The notes beneath the pieces are model-generated. The model was given only the letters and a program-made list of their open reading frames with translations. It had not been told where the DNA came from and did not search any database. Source: Collinsella sp. (GTDB lineage: Bacteria; Actinomycetota; Coriobacteriia; Coriobacteriales; Coriobacteriaceae). Taken from it: a stretch of 56,128 nt of DNA. The DNA is taken from contig JAUMNV010000076.1 of NCBI GenBank assembly GCA_031295725.1, positions 1 through 56,128 on the forward strand. Direction: 5' to 3'. Made by a program: the position numbers and the translations under genes. The first letter of the stretch is position 1; each line of letters opens with the position of its first letter. Below are positions 1-10,423 of this stretch, piece after piece.

Positions 1-512
1 GCAAACGCTGCCGTCACCACAGCCATGGCAAGCGCCAGGACCGGGGCGATGGTAAAGAGGATCACAAACGAGCCGATGATCTCGATGCCGCAGATGATGA
101 TCCACTCGGGCACGTGATGCGCCGCCTCGCAGATATCGAACCGGTCGTTGACCACGCGGCTCATCATGTCGCCCGAGCTGTTGCGGTCGAAGTACGCAAA
201 GCTAAAGCGCTCATACTGGTCGAACAGGTCCTCGCGCATTTTGGACTCCATGCGCGCGCCCATCACGTGACCCCAATAGCTCACAAAGTAGCGGCAGGCG
301 CAGCGGACGGCATACATCAGCACCAAGCCCACCGCGATCATGCCGAGCGCCTGCATAATGGCAGCCTGACCCTGAGTAAATAGCCCACCGGTCAAATTGC
401 GCAGGATAATGGGGAACGCCAGGTCAATGGCGGCAAGCACCAGAGCGCAAACAGTATCAGCAACAAAAAGCCCCATCTGGGGCTCGTAGTAAGAAAGAAA
501 CCTCTTCAGCAT
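1..512 (-). CDS. ABC exporter, N-terminal membrane part (cut by window edge)
   Basis: The first 170 or so residues of an ABC transporter of the exporter (MsbA/LmrA) type, read from an ATG at 512; the gene runs off the left edge. The visible part has two hydrophobic helices (about residues 14-38 and 50-72), a long coupling loop containing DRNSSGDMMSRVVND, which is the usual intracellular-loop signature of this family, and the start of a third and fourth helix. The ATP-binding domain must lie outside the window. Substrate cannot be inferred. Family call is secure; the gene could encode one half of a heterodimer, which is common for such pairs. Confidence 0.85.
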   Translation of the reverse strand, partial: MLKRFLSYYEPQMGLFVADTVCALVLAAIDLAFPIILRNLTGGLFTQGQAAIMQALGMIAVGLVLMYAVRCACRYFVSYWGHVMGARMESKMREDLFDQYERFSFAYFDRNSSGDMMSRVVNDRFDICEAAHHVPEWIIICGIEIIGSFVILFTIAPVLALAMAVVTAAF

Positions 513-542
513 GTGATCCTCAAAGAAATATCAGCAACGTAA

Positions 543-583
543 GGCCCTGGGAAAAAGCAATCAGTAGTACTTGTCCCAGGGCC
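543..583 (-). terminator. Hairpin between NUDIX gene and ABC exporter gene
   Basis: A 9-bp perfect stem (GGCCCTGGG / CCCAGGGCC) with a 23-base loop lies just after the NUDIX stop codon on the minus strand. There is no U-run after the stem, so an intrinsic terminator is only possible; it may be an attenuating hairpin. Confidence 0.4.
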
Positions 584-594
584 ATCCCCACTCG

Positions 595-1290
595 TTAAAG
601 CTCCGTACCCCCAAGGCGGTGAGCGATGCTGTCGCAGGCCAAGGCGCCTACGACGGTCTTGGCGTCTTCGATCTTGCCGTCGAGCACGGCGTCGATCAGC
701 TCGTGCAGCGGCACCAGGTCCACGTTGACAAACTCGTCATCATCGGGGTTGGGCGCATCAAACTCGAGCTTGGTAGCCAAGTAGATGTGGATGATCTCAT
801 CGCAAAAACCGCAGGACGTGACAATCGACGTCAAAAAGCGAATGCGACCGGCCCTAAAGCCCGTCTCCTCATGCAGTTCGCGCTTGGCGCAATCGAGCGG
901 GTCCTCGCCTGGATCGAGCTTGCCGGCGGGAATCTCGACCGTCACGCGGTCGATGGCGGTGCGGTACTGACGTACCAGTACGATCTTGCCGCTCTCGGTA
1001 AGCGCCACAACGGCCGCCGCGCCCGGATGGCGAACGATATCGCGGGCGCTGCGGTGACCGTTGGGCAGCTCAACTTCAAGACGGTGGACGTCAAGGATCT
1101 TGCCCTTCCAGGCGCACTCCTCCGAAAGAATCTTCTCGTGCAGCTCGGCATCGTGCGGGTCGTCGTCGCCCAGCACCAGCGCCGGCTCGTCAGCGACCTC
1201 GCCACCCGGCTCGCCCTCGGCGTGCCCATACATGCGGCTGTCCTCTTCGACGATTTGCGCGTCCACGAGCTCTTCGTTCTTCTCGTCCAT
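595..1290 (-). CDS. NUDIX hydrolase, ADP-ribose pyrophosphatase type
   Basis: About 231 residues. The NUDIX box is intact in the middle of the protein: G-KLDPG-E-DPLDCAK-REL-HEE-TGF, carrying the metal-binding REXXEE core. The downstream residues GFCDEIIHIYLA and the preceding VRQYRTAIDRVTVEIPAGKL match the ADP-ribose pyrophosphatase subgroup (hydrolysis of ADP-ribose to AMP and ribose-5-phosphate). The first 55 residues are acidic and not part of the fold. An ATG at 1299 is in frame, but GAGAGGG lies directly against it; the ATG at 1290 has that Shine-Dalgarno at good spacing, so 1290 is preferred. It lies 21 bases after purD in the same direction and is probably cotranscribed with it. Confidence 0.85.
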   Translation of the reverse strand: MDEKNEELVDAQIVEEDSRMYGHAEGEPGGEVADEPALVLGDDDPHDAELHEKILSEECAWKGKILDVHRLEVELPNGHRSARDIVRHPGAAAVVALTESGKIVLVRQYRTAIDRVTVEIPAGKLDPGEDPLDCAKRELHEETGFRAGRIRFLTSIVTSCGFCDEIIHIYLATKLEFDAPNPDDDEFVNVDLVPLHELIDAVLDGKIEDAKTVVGALACDSIAHRLGGTEL

Positions 1291-1311
1291 CCGTCTCATC
1301 CCTCTCGGATT

Positions 1312-2616
<1,305 letters not shown>

Positions 2617-2670
2617 GGGTGCCTCCTCTATGGATGAACGGCCCGCTCCGCGCGAGCCCTTTGTAAGCAA

Positions 2671-2712
2671 ATATACCCCTCGGCCGCCCGTCCGGGCTGC
2701 AAAGGGGTATAT
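2671..2712 (-). terminator. Long perfect hairpin between purA and purD
   Basis: ATATACCCCT at 2671-2680 pairs perfectly with AGGGGTATAT at 2703-2712; the 22-base loop has its own GCCC/GGGC stem. It lies after the purA stop codon on the minus strand and only a weak T-run follows. A terminator or attenuator is likely; a protein-binding palindrome is an alternative. Confidence 0.6.
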
Positions 2713-2734
2713 CGCAATAACCAAATAGTCCCGA

Positions 2735-4021
<1,287 letters not shown>

Positions 4022-4087
4022 GTTTACTCCTTACATTCATGGACTGTCTACGCGCCACGCCGGCACGCAGAAGCACAAAACATTCCC

Positions 4088-4116
4088 AGTATACCCGTGC
4101 AACGGGCGCCTGTCCT
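4088..4116 (-). promoter_or_regulatory. Promoter for purA
   Basis: On the minus strand AGGACA (-35, weak) is followed after 17 bases by TATACT (-10). It lies about 70 bases before the purA start and overlaps the last codons of dnaB. Confidence 0.5.
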
Positions 4117-5506
4117 ACTCCTCGGCATGTGCCCCATCAAGCTCATAAAACTTGGTGGATGCCGGCAGGAACATCAGATCGACGTCGCCGATCGGGCCCG
4201 AACGGTTCTTGGCCACGACGATACGCGTAACGCCCTCGTCGGGTCGATCGTCGCGCGAGGCTTCGGCCTCGTCGGCGGAGCGGTCCAAGAACATAACGAT
4301 ATCGGCGTCCTGCTCGATGGAGCCCGATTCACGAAGGTCGGAAAGCTGCGGGCGCTTGCCGGTACGGGATTCGACCTGACGTGACAGCTGCGACAGCGCG
4401 ATGAGCGGAATCTTGAGCTCCTTGGCCATGATCTTCAGACCACGCGACATCTCCGAAACCTCGACGGTACGGCTCTCGGAGCGGCGTCCCGGCGGAGGAC
4501 TCACCAGCTGCAGGTAGTCCAGGATGATGATGGCCTTCTCCTTGTTATGGAGCATACGGCGGCTCTTGGCGCGAATCTCGGTCACTGTGGTGCCGGGCGT
4601 ATCGTCAATCAGAATATCCAGCTTGGATAAGGTCTGCGTGGCCTCGTTGATATTGGCCCACTGCTCGGGGCTAATGCGGCCCATGCGGAAATCACTGATC
4701 GAGATCATGGCATAGGCGCAAATCAGACGCTGGGCAATTTCCTTGCCCGACATCTCCAGCGAGAAGAAGCCGACGGTATAACCAGCAGCGGCAGCGTTGA
4801 GCGCCAGATTCAGAGCGAACGACGTCTTACCCACGGCAGGACGGGCACCGATGATGATGAGCTGGCCTTCGCGAAAACCCATGAGCATGCGGTCGAGCGA
4901 CGGGAAGCCCGTGGGCACGCCCGCAGCCTGGCCACCGGCCTGGCACACTTCCTCGGCCTCGTTATAGGCCTCGACCATAAACTCGGTCAGCGTCTTGTAG
5001 CTCGACTTGACCTCGCGTGCCGTGACCTTGAGCAGCTTGCTCTCGGCCAGCTCGACAACCTCTTTGGTGTCGGTGGGGGCGTTATAGGCCAGGGCGTTGA
5101 TCTCGTTGGTGGCACCGATCAGCTCGCGCAGCATCGAGTCGCGACGGACGATGGAGGCATGGTGCTGCCAGTTCACGAGCGACAGAGTCTGACCCATCAG
5201 CTCCAAAATGTAGGCCTCGCCGCCCACGGCATCAAGCTTGTTGATGCTGCGCAGGTAATCGATCAGCGAGATGGAGTCGATGGGAATGCGGCTGTTGTAC
5301 ATATCGACCATCGCGGTGTAGATGGTCTTATGAATGGGCCGGTAGAAGTCATCGGGCTGCAGCTCGACTTGGGCCTCCTCGACCACCTCGGGCGATAGCA
5401 GCATAGCGGCCAGTACGTTGGCCTCTGCATCTTGGTTTTGAGGGAGACCCAACTTGGAGCCACGGTCCTCGACCGTCAGCCCCATCTCCCTTTCGTCATA
5501 TGCCAT
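4115..5506 (-). CDS. dnaB: Replicative DNA helicase DnaB
   Basis: Hexameric helicase that unwinds the fork and recruits primase. 463 residues from the ATG at 5506, which is chosen because GAGG lies 6 bases before it; ATGs at 5518 and 5512 in the same frame lack a usable site. The N-terminal domain begins with LPQNQDAEANVLAAML. The RecA-like domain has Walker A GARPAVGKTS, Walker B AIIILDYLQL, and the late loop LSDLRESGSIEQDADIV with the arginine finger region. No intein is present. A candidate loader, DciA, is encoded at 20672-21235. Confidence 0.97.
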   Translation of the reverse strand: MAYDEREMGLTVEDRGSKLGLPQNQDAEANVLAAMLLSPEVVEEAQVELQPDDFYRPIHKTIYTAMVDMYNSRIPIDSISLIDYLRSINKLDAVGGEAYILELMGQTLSLVNWQHHASIVRRDSMLRELIGATNEINALAYNAPTDTKEVVELAESKLLKVTAREVKSSYKTLTEFMVEAYNEAEEVCQAGGQAAGVPTGFPSLDRMLMGFREGQLIIIGARPAVGKTSFALNLALNAAAAGYTVGFFSLEMSGKEIAQRLICAYAMISISDFRMGRISPEQWANINEATQTLSKLDILIDDTPGTTVTEIRAKSRRMLHNKEKAIIILDYLQLVSPPPGRRSESRTVEVSEMSRGLKIMAKELKIPLIALSQLSRQVESRTGKRPQLSDLRESGSIEQDADIVMFLDRSADEAEASRDDRPDEGVTRIVVAKNRSGPIGDVDLMFLPASTKFYELDGAHAEE

Positions 5507-5659
5507 GAGCATCCTCATTCATATCGCTTGCGAGCATCCATAGTATCAGTCACGGTCCCAAAACGGGCCGCGCCCCGGCAATCATCACCGAACGAAACGG
5601 ATGAACGGTCCCGTATATAGGACTTCGACGCAACGTTCACCATGACACTCACTCAGCGC

Positions 5660-5700
5660 AAAAAACAAAAGGGCGCCCTGGTCTCCCAGAGCGCCCTTCT
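5660..5700 (-). terminator. Intrinsic terminator after rplI
   Basis: Minus strand: AAGGGCGC, a loop, GCGCCCTT, then TTGTTTTTT. A classic stem and U-tract ending the rpsF-ssb-rpsR-rplI unit. Confidence 0.9.
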
Positions 5701-5730
5701 TAGAACAAGATTGTTGCGTTGCAGCAAATG

Positions 5731-6270
5731 CTACTCGGCAGCAGCCTCAGTCTCGACCTCGGCGGTCTCGGCCTCGGCGACCTCAGCGGTCTCCTCAGCC
5801 TCAGCCTCGGCAGCGAGCTCCTCGGCGGTAACGCCGACGAGAACGACAACCTCGGCCTTGATCTCGCGGTACAGCGAGATGGCAACGGTGTGGGCACCGG
5901 CAACCTTGATGGGCTTACCGAGCTCGACGCGCTTGCGGTCGATGTCCATACCGAGCTGAGCCTTGATGGCGTCAGCGATCATAGCGGCGGTAACGGAGCC
6001 AAAGAGGATGCCCTCGTCGCCGACCTTGACGTCAACGGTGACCGTCTTGCCCTCGAAGGCAGCCTTGGTCTCGTTGGCGGTAGCCAGACGGACGGCCTCG
6101 CGCTTGGCGATGTTGTTGCGACGCTCGTCAAGCTGCTTGAGGTTGCCCTTGGTGGCGGCAACAGCGAGCTTCTTGGGGAACAGGAAGTTCTCAGCGTAAC
6201 CCTGAGCGACCTCTACGACGTCACCCTCGCCGCCCTTGCCCTTGATCTCATCGAGAAGAATAACCTTCAT
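5731..6270 (-). CDS. rplI: 50S ribosomal protein L9, with acidic tail
   Basis: Binds 23S rRNA at the base of the L1 stalk. Residues 1-150 match L9: MKVILLDEIKGKGGEGDVVEV, GYAENFLFPKKLA, then the long central helix and the C-terminal domain with LGKPIKVAGAHTV. Residues 151-179 are an added tail almost entirely of Ala, Glu, Val and Thr. L9 is normally about 150 residues, so the tail is a lineage-specific extension. Last gene of the rpsF operon; 15 bases after rpsR. Confidence 0.97.
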   Translation of the reverse strand: MKVILLDEIKGKGGEGDVVEVAQGYAENFLFPKKLAVAATKGNLKQLDERRNNIAKREAVRLATANETKAAFEGKTVTVDVKVGDEGILFGSVTAAMIADAIKAQLGMDIDRKRVELGKPIKVAGAHTVAISLYREIKAEVVVLVGVTAEELAAEAEAEETAEVAEAETAEVETEAAAE

Positions 6271-6285
6271 GATGCGTCTCCCTTC

Positions 6286-6552
6286 TTAGCCGCGGTCGCG
6301 GTTGCCACGAGAGGAAACCACGGGGACGGTGTACGGCAGGAGAGCCATCTCGCGGGCGCGCTTGATGGCGTTGGCGATGTCATGCTGATGCTGCGTGCAA
6401 GCGCCAGTGACGCGACGGGGCTTGATCTTGCCACGGTCGGTCATGTACTTACGGAGAAGCTGAGTGTCCTTATAGTCGATGAACTCAGTGTTCTCCTTGC
6501 AGAACTGGCAGTACTTACGACGCGGCTGACGTGCAGAAAAATCATTAGCCAT
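6286..6552 (-). CDS. rpsR: 30S ribosomal protein S18
   Basis: 88 residues from the ATG at 6552, which has AAAGG at suitable spacing; an upstream in-frame extension to 6603 has no support. Contains CQFC, the start of the zinc-binding form of S18, and the conserved core KDTQLLRKYMTDRGKIKPRR with TGACTQHQ. S18 pairs with S6 on the platform of the small subunit, and the two genes share this operon. Confidence 0.97.
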   Translation of the reverse strand: MANDFSARQPRRKYCQFCKENTEFIDYKDTQLLRKYMTDRGKIKPRRVTGACTQHQHDIANAIKRAREMALLPYTVPVVSSRGNRDRG

Positions 6553-6624
6553 GTCAAAATACCTTTCGTTTGGCAACTTCGGCGAACCGAAGCCGCCTCT
6601 CACTCAAAAATAGGTGAACAGCCC

Positions 6625-7077
6625 TTAAAACGGGATGTCCTCATCGTAGACGTCGACCGCGGGCGGCGTAGCCACCGGTGCGGCAGGACGTGCTGCGGGC
6701 GCGGGAGCCGCGGGGGCGTAACCGCCCTGATCGTAGCCACCCTGGCCACCACGGGAGCTCATAAACTCGATCTCATCGACGATGACCTCAAGCTTGCTCC
6801 GGCGCTGGCCGTCGCGCTCCCAAGAGCTGTAGCGCAGCTTGCCCTCGATCGCGACCTTGTTTCCCTTTGCCAGGAAACGGCTCACGGCCTCGGCGCGCGT
6901 GCCGAACATAGTGCAGTCGACAAAGTTGGGATAGTCCTCCCACTCGCCAGTCTGCGGGTTGCGGCGACGATCGTTCACGGCGACGCCAAAGGACAGAACC
7001 TGGGTTCCGCCAGCGGTGGCGCGCAGTTCGGGATCACGCGTGAGGTTACCGGTGATGTTCACTCGATTGATGCTCAT
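6625..7077 (-). CDS. ssb: Single-stranded DNA-binding protein
   Basis: 150 residues. OB-fold at 1-110 starting MSINRVNITGNLTRDPELR, with the conserved NFVDCTMFGTRAE and SWERDGQRRSKLEVI strands; a Gly/Ala/Pro-rich linker; and the acidic tip DEDIPF, the docking peptide for replication and repair partners. Sits between rpsF and rpsR, the usual arrangement. Confidence 0.97.
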   Translation of the reverse strand: MSINRVNITGNLTRDPELRATAGGTQVLSFGVAVNDRRRNPQTGEWEDYPNFVDCTMFGTRAEAVSRFLAKGNKVAIEGKLRYSSWERDGQRRSKLEVIVDEIEFMSSRGGQGGYDQGGYAPAAPAPAARPAAPVATPPAVDVYDEDIPF

Positions 7078-7125
7078 AACTCACTACTTCCTCTTGGGGC
7101 ACAAGCCCAGTCCAAAACGACAGTC

Positions 7126-7419
7126 TTACTCCTGGTCGTCGCGACGGACGATCATGTGGCGGACCACAGCGTCGGTGATGCGCAGGACGCGATCAAGCTC
7201 GGCGATCTGGGTAGGATCTGCGTGGAAGTTGATGAGGGTGTAGTCACCATCGGTGAGGTCGTTGATCTCGTAGGCGAGCTTGCGCTTGCCCCACTCGTCA
7301 ACGGAGTCGACCTTGCCAGCGCCCTCAGCGATCGTGGTATCGATACGCTTCATAACAGCGAGACGAGTCTCGGGGTCGAGCGACGGGTCAACAAAGAACA
7401 GCAGTTCATAAGCCTTCAT
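7126..7419 (-). CDS. rpsF: 30S ribosomal protein S6
   Basis: 97 residues from the ATG at 7419, with an excellent AGGAGGTGA site. Begins MKAYELLFFVDPSLDPE and contains the S6 core KRKLAYEINDLTDGDY and the C-terminal segment RVLRITDAVVRHMIVRRD. First gene of the rpsF-ssb-rpsR-rplI operon. A hairpin in its leader may be the S6:S18 feedback site. Confidence 0.97.
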   Translation of the reverse strand: MKAYELLFFVDPSLDPETRLAVMKRIDTTIAEGAGKVDSVDEWGKRKLAYEINDLTDGDYTLINFHADPTQIAELDRVLRITDAVVRHMIVRRDDQE

Positions 7420-7445
7420 ATTGTCACCTCCTCTGGGCAAATGTG

Positions 7446-7474
7446 GCTTCAGGTCGTGAAGGTGCGCCTGAAGC
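7446..7474 (-). promoter_or_regulatory. Leader hairpin before rpsF, possible S6:S18 binding site
   Basis: GCTTCAGG / CCTGAAGC form an 8-bp perfect stem with a 13-base loop in the transcript between the promoter and the rpsF Shine-Dalgarno. Many bacteria regulate this operon by S6:S18 binding to such a leader. The position fits; the exact family motif could not be confirmed by eye. Confidence 0.45.
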
Positions 7475-7490
7475 AGGAAAAGACTTGGTA

Positions 7491-7519
7491 ATAATATCTT
7501 TCAACCTCCCAGGCCGCAA
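7491..7519 (-). promoter_or_regulatory. Promoter for the rpsF operon
   Basis: Minus strand TTGCGG, 17 bases, TATTAT. It would start a leader of about 60 bases that includes the hairpin at 7446-7474. Confidence 0.6.
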
Positions 7520-7881
7520 GAATATGCAGCTACAACCTCATGACCTCCACATATGCCCATGCTCGCACCACGTTTCATGCGCATTCCAACCAAATGCCGA
7601 CCAAGAGCTTGACGGATTTGTGGACAAGATACGATGCCGCGGGGACAAGCTGAGCCAAGCCGCAGGTCAACGGGCACAAGGCTGTGGTCGCAAAATGCAT
7701 ACCAGCGGTCCACAGCACCACCCAAAGATTTTTAAATTCATTGCCAAGTCGCTTATGAATACCCCTTTTGAACAATTGAGTTGATCAACCACGCTGGTCG
7801 GAAGCCGTTTTTTTTGGCACCTCAAACCCCACTGCAACGCCAAGCGCGGCCGAGCGTTTTAAAAAATGCCAACTTTTCTGT
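7520..7881. other. Non-coding stretch upstream of the rpsF operon and tRNA-Ser
   Basis: About 360 bases between divergent transcription units. Short open frames on the minus strand have no start site, codon bias or family resemblance. No clear repeat or operator was seen. Confidence 0.6.
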
Positions 7882-7909
7882 TTGCACTTTGCGATTCCTC
7901 GTGTATACT
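7882..7909 (+). promoter_or_regulatory. Promoter for tRNA-Ser(GGA)
   Basis: TTGCAC, 16 bases, TATACT, ending 16 bases before the mature tRNA 5' end. Confidence 0.7.
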
Positions 7910-7925
7910 GACTTTCGCATTTAAC

Positions 7926-8016
7926 GGAGAGTTGTCCGAGTGGCCGAAGGAGCACGATTGGAAATCGTGTAGGCGTCAAAAGCGTCTCCAGGGTTCAAAT
8001 CCCTGACTCTCCGCCA
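7926..8016 (+). tRNA. tRNA-Ser(GGA)
   Basis: Acceptor GGAGAGT pairs with ACTCTCC; anticodon loop TTGGAAA gives GGA; long variable arm typical of serine; T-loop GGTTCAAATCC; CCA encoded. Followed by a strong terminator. Confidence 0.97.
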
Positions 8017-8025
8017 GTTAATTCC

Positions 8026-8056
8026 AAAGCAGGCCTTCGTGCCTGCTTTGTTTTTA
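8026..8056 (+). terminator. Intrinsic terminator after tRNA-Ser(GGA)
   Basis: AAAGCAGGC, loop, GCCTGCTTTG, then TTTTT. Lies only 9 bases before the next tRNA, so the second tRNA needs its own promoter or read-through. Confidence 0.85.
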
Positions 8057-8064
8057 CCCCACGC

Positions 8065-8155
8065 GGAGGGGTGGCAGAGTGGTTGAATGCGGCGGTCTCG
8101 AAAACCGTTTGGCCTGTATAAGGTCACGAGGGTTCGAATCCCTCCTCCTCCGCCA
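8065..8155 (+). tRNA. tRNA-Ser(CGA)
   Basis: Acceptor GGAGGGG pairs with CTCCTCC (one G-U); anticodon loop CTCGAAA gives CGA; long variable arm; T-loop GGTTCGAATCC; CCA encoded. Confidence 0.97.
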
Positions 8156-8166
8156 TTTTGGTTGAG

Positions 8167-8194
8167 AAAGCTCCCAACAATGGGAGCTTTTTTG
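8167..8194 (+). terminator. Intrinsic terminator after tRNA-Ser(CGA)
   Basis: AAAGCTCCCA, 4-base loop, TGGGAGCTTTTTTT. Confidence 0.88.
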
Positions 8195-8225
8195 TTATCG
8201 AAATACGTCTCGATCCCACGCTTCC

Positions 8226-8294
8226 CCAAACATGTACGTCACCCTCCAAAACCGACATTTTTCGACATCTTTGAAGGCTGATGTACACGTTTGG
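8226..8294. repeat. Palindromic repeat, left copy
   Basis: A 69-base imperfect palindrome beginning CCAAACATGTACGTCA and ending GATGTACACGTTTGG. It matches the reverse complement of the copy at 9427-9496 over its whole length, with about ten differences. The two copies bracket the gene at 8316-9323. The hairpin could terminate the gene from one side. Confidence 0.8.
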
Positions 8295-8315
8295 ATTGAG
8301 TTCGCGGGAGTGGCA

Positions 8316-9323
8316 CTATTCGGAAGGTGCCTCTTCGTCTCGCATGCCCTTCCAGTTGCGGATAAGCGCCTTGCGTAGTTCGTTTTGCTCTCGCTGGTAC
8401 CCGGTGTCGGTACAGCGAGGCATGCCGAGTGCTTCGCGAATGTTGTTCATGGCGCGGTGAAAGGCGAGCTGGCTGCCGAACTGAGCCGAAGTGAGCGTAA
8501 CGATTCGATATCCCATTTGGGAGAGAACGGCCTCTCGCTCCGCATCTGCTCCCTTGCGCTCGAACTCATCGTGAAAGCCACCCTTATATTCGATACCGAG
8601 CTCCTTGCGCTTGTAGGTAACGAGCGCATCGATTTTGAGTGTTCGAGCTTTGGCGCAATGCCAGAGACGTTGAGGGATCTCGAGCGGCTTGTTGAGTTCG
8701 AGACCTCGGATGCCAACGCCGCCGTCGCTTACTGGGAGCGAGAGGGCGATTGCCGAAGCGGTCTCCATAGGCGAGGCCGAGCGATTGTAGATGTGCCTGA
8801 GCGCGAGCCGTGCACGTGTGGCACCGGGTTTGCCGGGGTGCCGATCGAGCAGTTCGGTTATTTCATCCTTGGAGGTGGTGGCTGGTTGCTCGGTATAAGG
8901 GTCGGCGGGATTGAGCCCCATGCGATAATCGCCGCAAACTTCATAGCCATATTCGAGGTATTCGATCCTATCCATCCACTCGGCAGCGAGCACGAAGGTG
9001 AAGGCTTCGTCGGTGATGAAGATTCCGGGCGTCAACTCGTCAATATGCTCGTAGGGAAGATTTTGTCCAAGAATGTGGCAAATGACGCCTTTGGTGCGAA
9101 TTCGCTCGAATTCGAATACAACCGAGATATCGATAGTCTTGAGCATATCGGACGGAATGCCGCAGTCGGTAAGGGCCTGTCGTATGCGCGCAACGCGTTG
9201 CTGGGTGGAGATGCCTCGTGCGCCTATCTGGTAGTCGTGCCGCGCAAGAGATTGAACCAAATTCTGGGGCACATGATGGACAAGCCATGCGGTTTTATGC
9301 GAAATGAGAACAGGAGTATCCAT
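8316..9323 (-). CDS. Protein with PD-(D/E)XK/DUF559-like nuclease fold domain
   Basis: 335 residues. The C-terminal third carries a recognisable endonuclease-like core: KIDALVTYKRKELGIEYKGG (Asp then E-x-K), then a downstream DAEREAVLSQMGYRIVTLT, the pattern seen in DUF559/Vsr-like proteins. The N-terminal 200 residues look like the actinobacterial proteins that pair a DNA-binding or antitoxin-like (AbiEi-type) region with this domain, but no specific family can be named. No partner toxin gene is visible. Bracketed by two copies of a palindromic repeat in opposite orientation and close to tRNA-Ser genes, which suggests acquired DNA. Molecular role unknown. Confidence 0.65.
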   Translation of the reverse strand: MDTPVLISHKTAWLVHHVPQNLVQSLARHDYQIGARGISTQQRVARIRQALTDCGIPSDMLKTIDISVVFEFERIRTKGVICHILGQNLPYEHIDELTPGIFITDEAFTFVLAAEWMDRIEYLEYGYEVCGDYRMGLNPADPYTEQPATTSKDEITELLDRHPGKPGATRARLALRHIYNRSASPMETASAIALSLPVSDGGVGIRGLELNKPLEIPQRLWHCAKARTLKIDALVTYKRKELGIEYKGGFHDEFERKGADAEREAVLSQMGYRIVTLTSAQFGSQLAFHRAMNNIREALGMPRCTDTGYQREQNELRKALIRNWKGMRDEEAPSE

Positions 9324-9426
9324 TGAGGGCCTCTCGCTCTGAGCCGGTATCCAACTCTTATGTCCGTTGAAGTGGGGGAATATACCGGATGTGAGTAAAT
9401 TAACTCACTCATGCTGTGAGCTCAAT

Positions 9427-9496
9427 CCAAACATGTACGTCAGCCTCCAAAGATGTCAAAAAATGTCGTTTTTGGAGAGTGACGTACATGTTTTGG
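9427..9496. repeat. Palindromic repeat, right copy
   Basis: A 70-base imperfect palindrome, CCAAACATGTACGTCA to TGACGTACATGTTTTGG, the inverse partner of 8226-8294. It lies 104 bases upstream of the nuclease-fold gene start. The loop region with GACAT and TTTTT is conserved between copies but not palindromic, which shows they are related by inversion and not merely both symmetrical. Confidence 0.8.
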
Positions 9497-9627
9497 ATCC
9501 CTGGCATTCCAGCAGCGCCACGCCCGCGCCCAGTCCCGACCGTTTGCCGAGCAATAGGGTCGCAATCGGCGCCGAACATGTACTATGTACGGGCATTGTC
9601 CAAACCCGTAACTCAAAGGACCCCATC

Positions 9628-10317
9628 TTGCCCGTCGTCGCCGCTATAACCGTTACCTCACATGCCTCGGATGCCATGGTCGCTATCCCCTTTTGGCTCG
9701 AGATGTTCGCCGTTGTCGCTGCATCGATCTCGGGCGTGCTGGTCGCGCGCGAACATAAGCTTGACCTGGTGGGCGCGGTCGCGCTCGCGGTGGTCTGCGG
9801 TCTGGGCGGCGGTCTTTTGCGCGATATGACACTCCAGGTCGGCAACGTCTACATCCTCAACCAGCCAATGGCGCTGCCGCTCTCCATCGCAACGGCGGCC
9901 ATCATCTACATCTTCCCGGCAATCGTCGATAAACCCGAGAAACTCATCCCATTGCTCGACATCATCTCGGTCGGCATCTATGCCGCCACCGGAGCGGACA
10001 AGGCGCTGGTCTACGGCTTTGCACCGGCGGTGTGCATCATGATGGGCTTTTTTACCGCGGTGGGCGGCGGCATGTTGCGCGACGGCTTTATGGGCGTGGT
10101 TCCGGGCATTTTCCAACGCACTAACTTTTATGCCATCGCGGCCATCGCCGGATCGGCAAGCTATGTAAGCCTCGTTATGAGTGGCTTGGTCAGCAATGTC
10201 GTCGCGTTGGTCGTATGCGTTGTCGTGACCATGGGTCTGCGCTGGCTCTCACTGCGCTTTGACATCAAAAGCCCCACCGAAGAAGATATTGCGCGCTTCT
10301 TGCACCGTAAAAAGTAG
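9628..10317 (+). CDS. UPF0126 / TRIC-type membrane protein (glycine transporter domain)
   Basis: 229 residues with about seven membrane segments arranged as two repeats. Each repeat has the family mark: GAVALAVVCGLGGGLLRD in the first and GFFTAVGGGMLRDGF in the second. Family members (YicG-like, PF03458) are predicted small-solute or cation channels of the cytoplasmic membrane; substrate is not deducible. A TTG at 9628 with AAAGGA at 7 bases is preferred; an ATG at 9676 is the alternative. The C-terminus ends in basic residues. Confidence 0.85.
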   Translation: MPVVAAITVTSHASDAMVAIPFWLEMFAVVAASISGVLVAREHKLDLVGAVALAVVCGLGGGLLRDMTLQVGNVYILNQPMALPLSIATAAIIYIFPAIVDKPEKLIPLLDIISVGIYAATGADKALVYGFAPAVCIMMGFFTAVGGGMLRDGFMGVVPGIFQRTNFYAIAAIAGSASYVSLVMSGLVSNVVALVVCVVVTMGLRWLSLRFDIKSPTEEDIARFLHRKK

Positions 10318-10423
10318 ACAGCACGGCACGACCCTTCGAAATGCAACCGAGAGGTTCTTTTAGAGCGCCCACGCGTTGGGTACCCTGTTAGATATATGCC
10401 GAGTATCTAACGAAGGATTCACT

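Noticed and set aside
7921..8229. Open frame of about 100 codons on the minus strand across both tRNA-Ser genes
   Set aside because: Antisense to two tRNAs and their terminators; no start site.
8226..8294. CRISPR-like repeat
   Set aside because: Only two copies, inverted and 1.2 kb apart with a gene between; no spacers or cas genes in the window.
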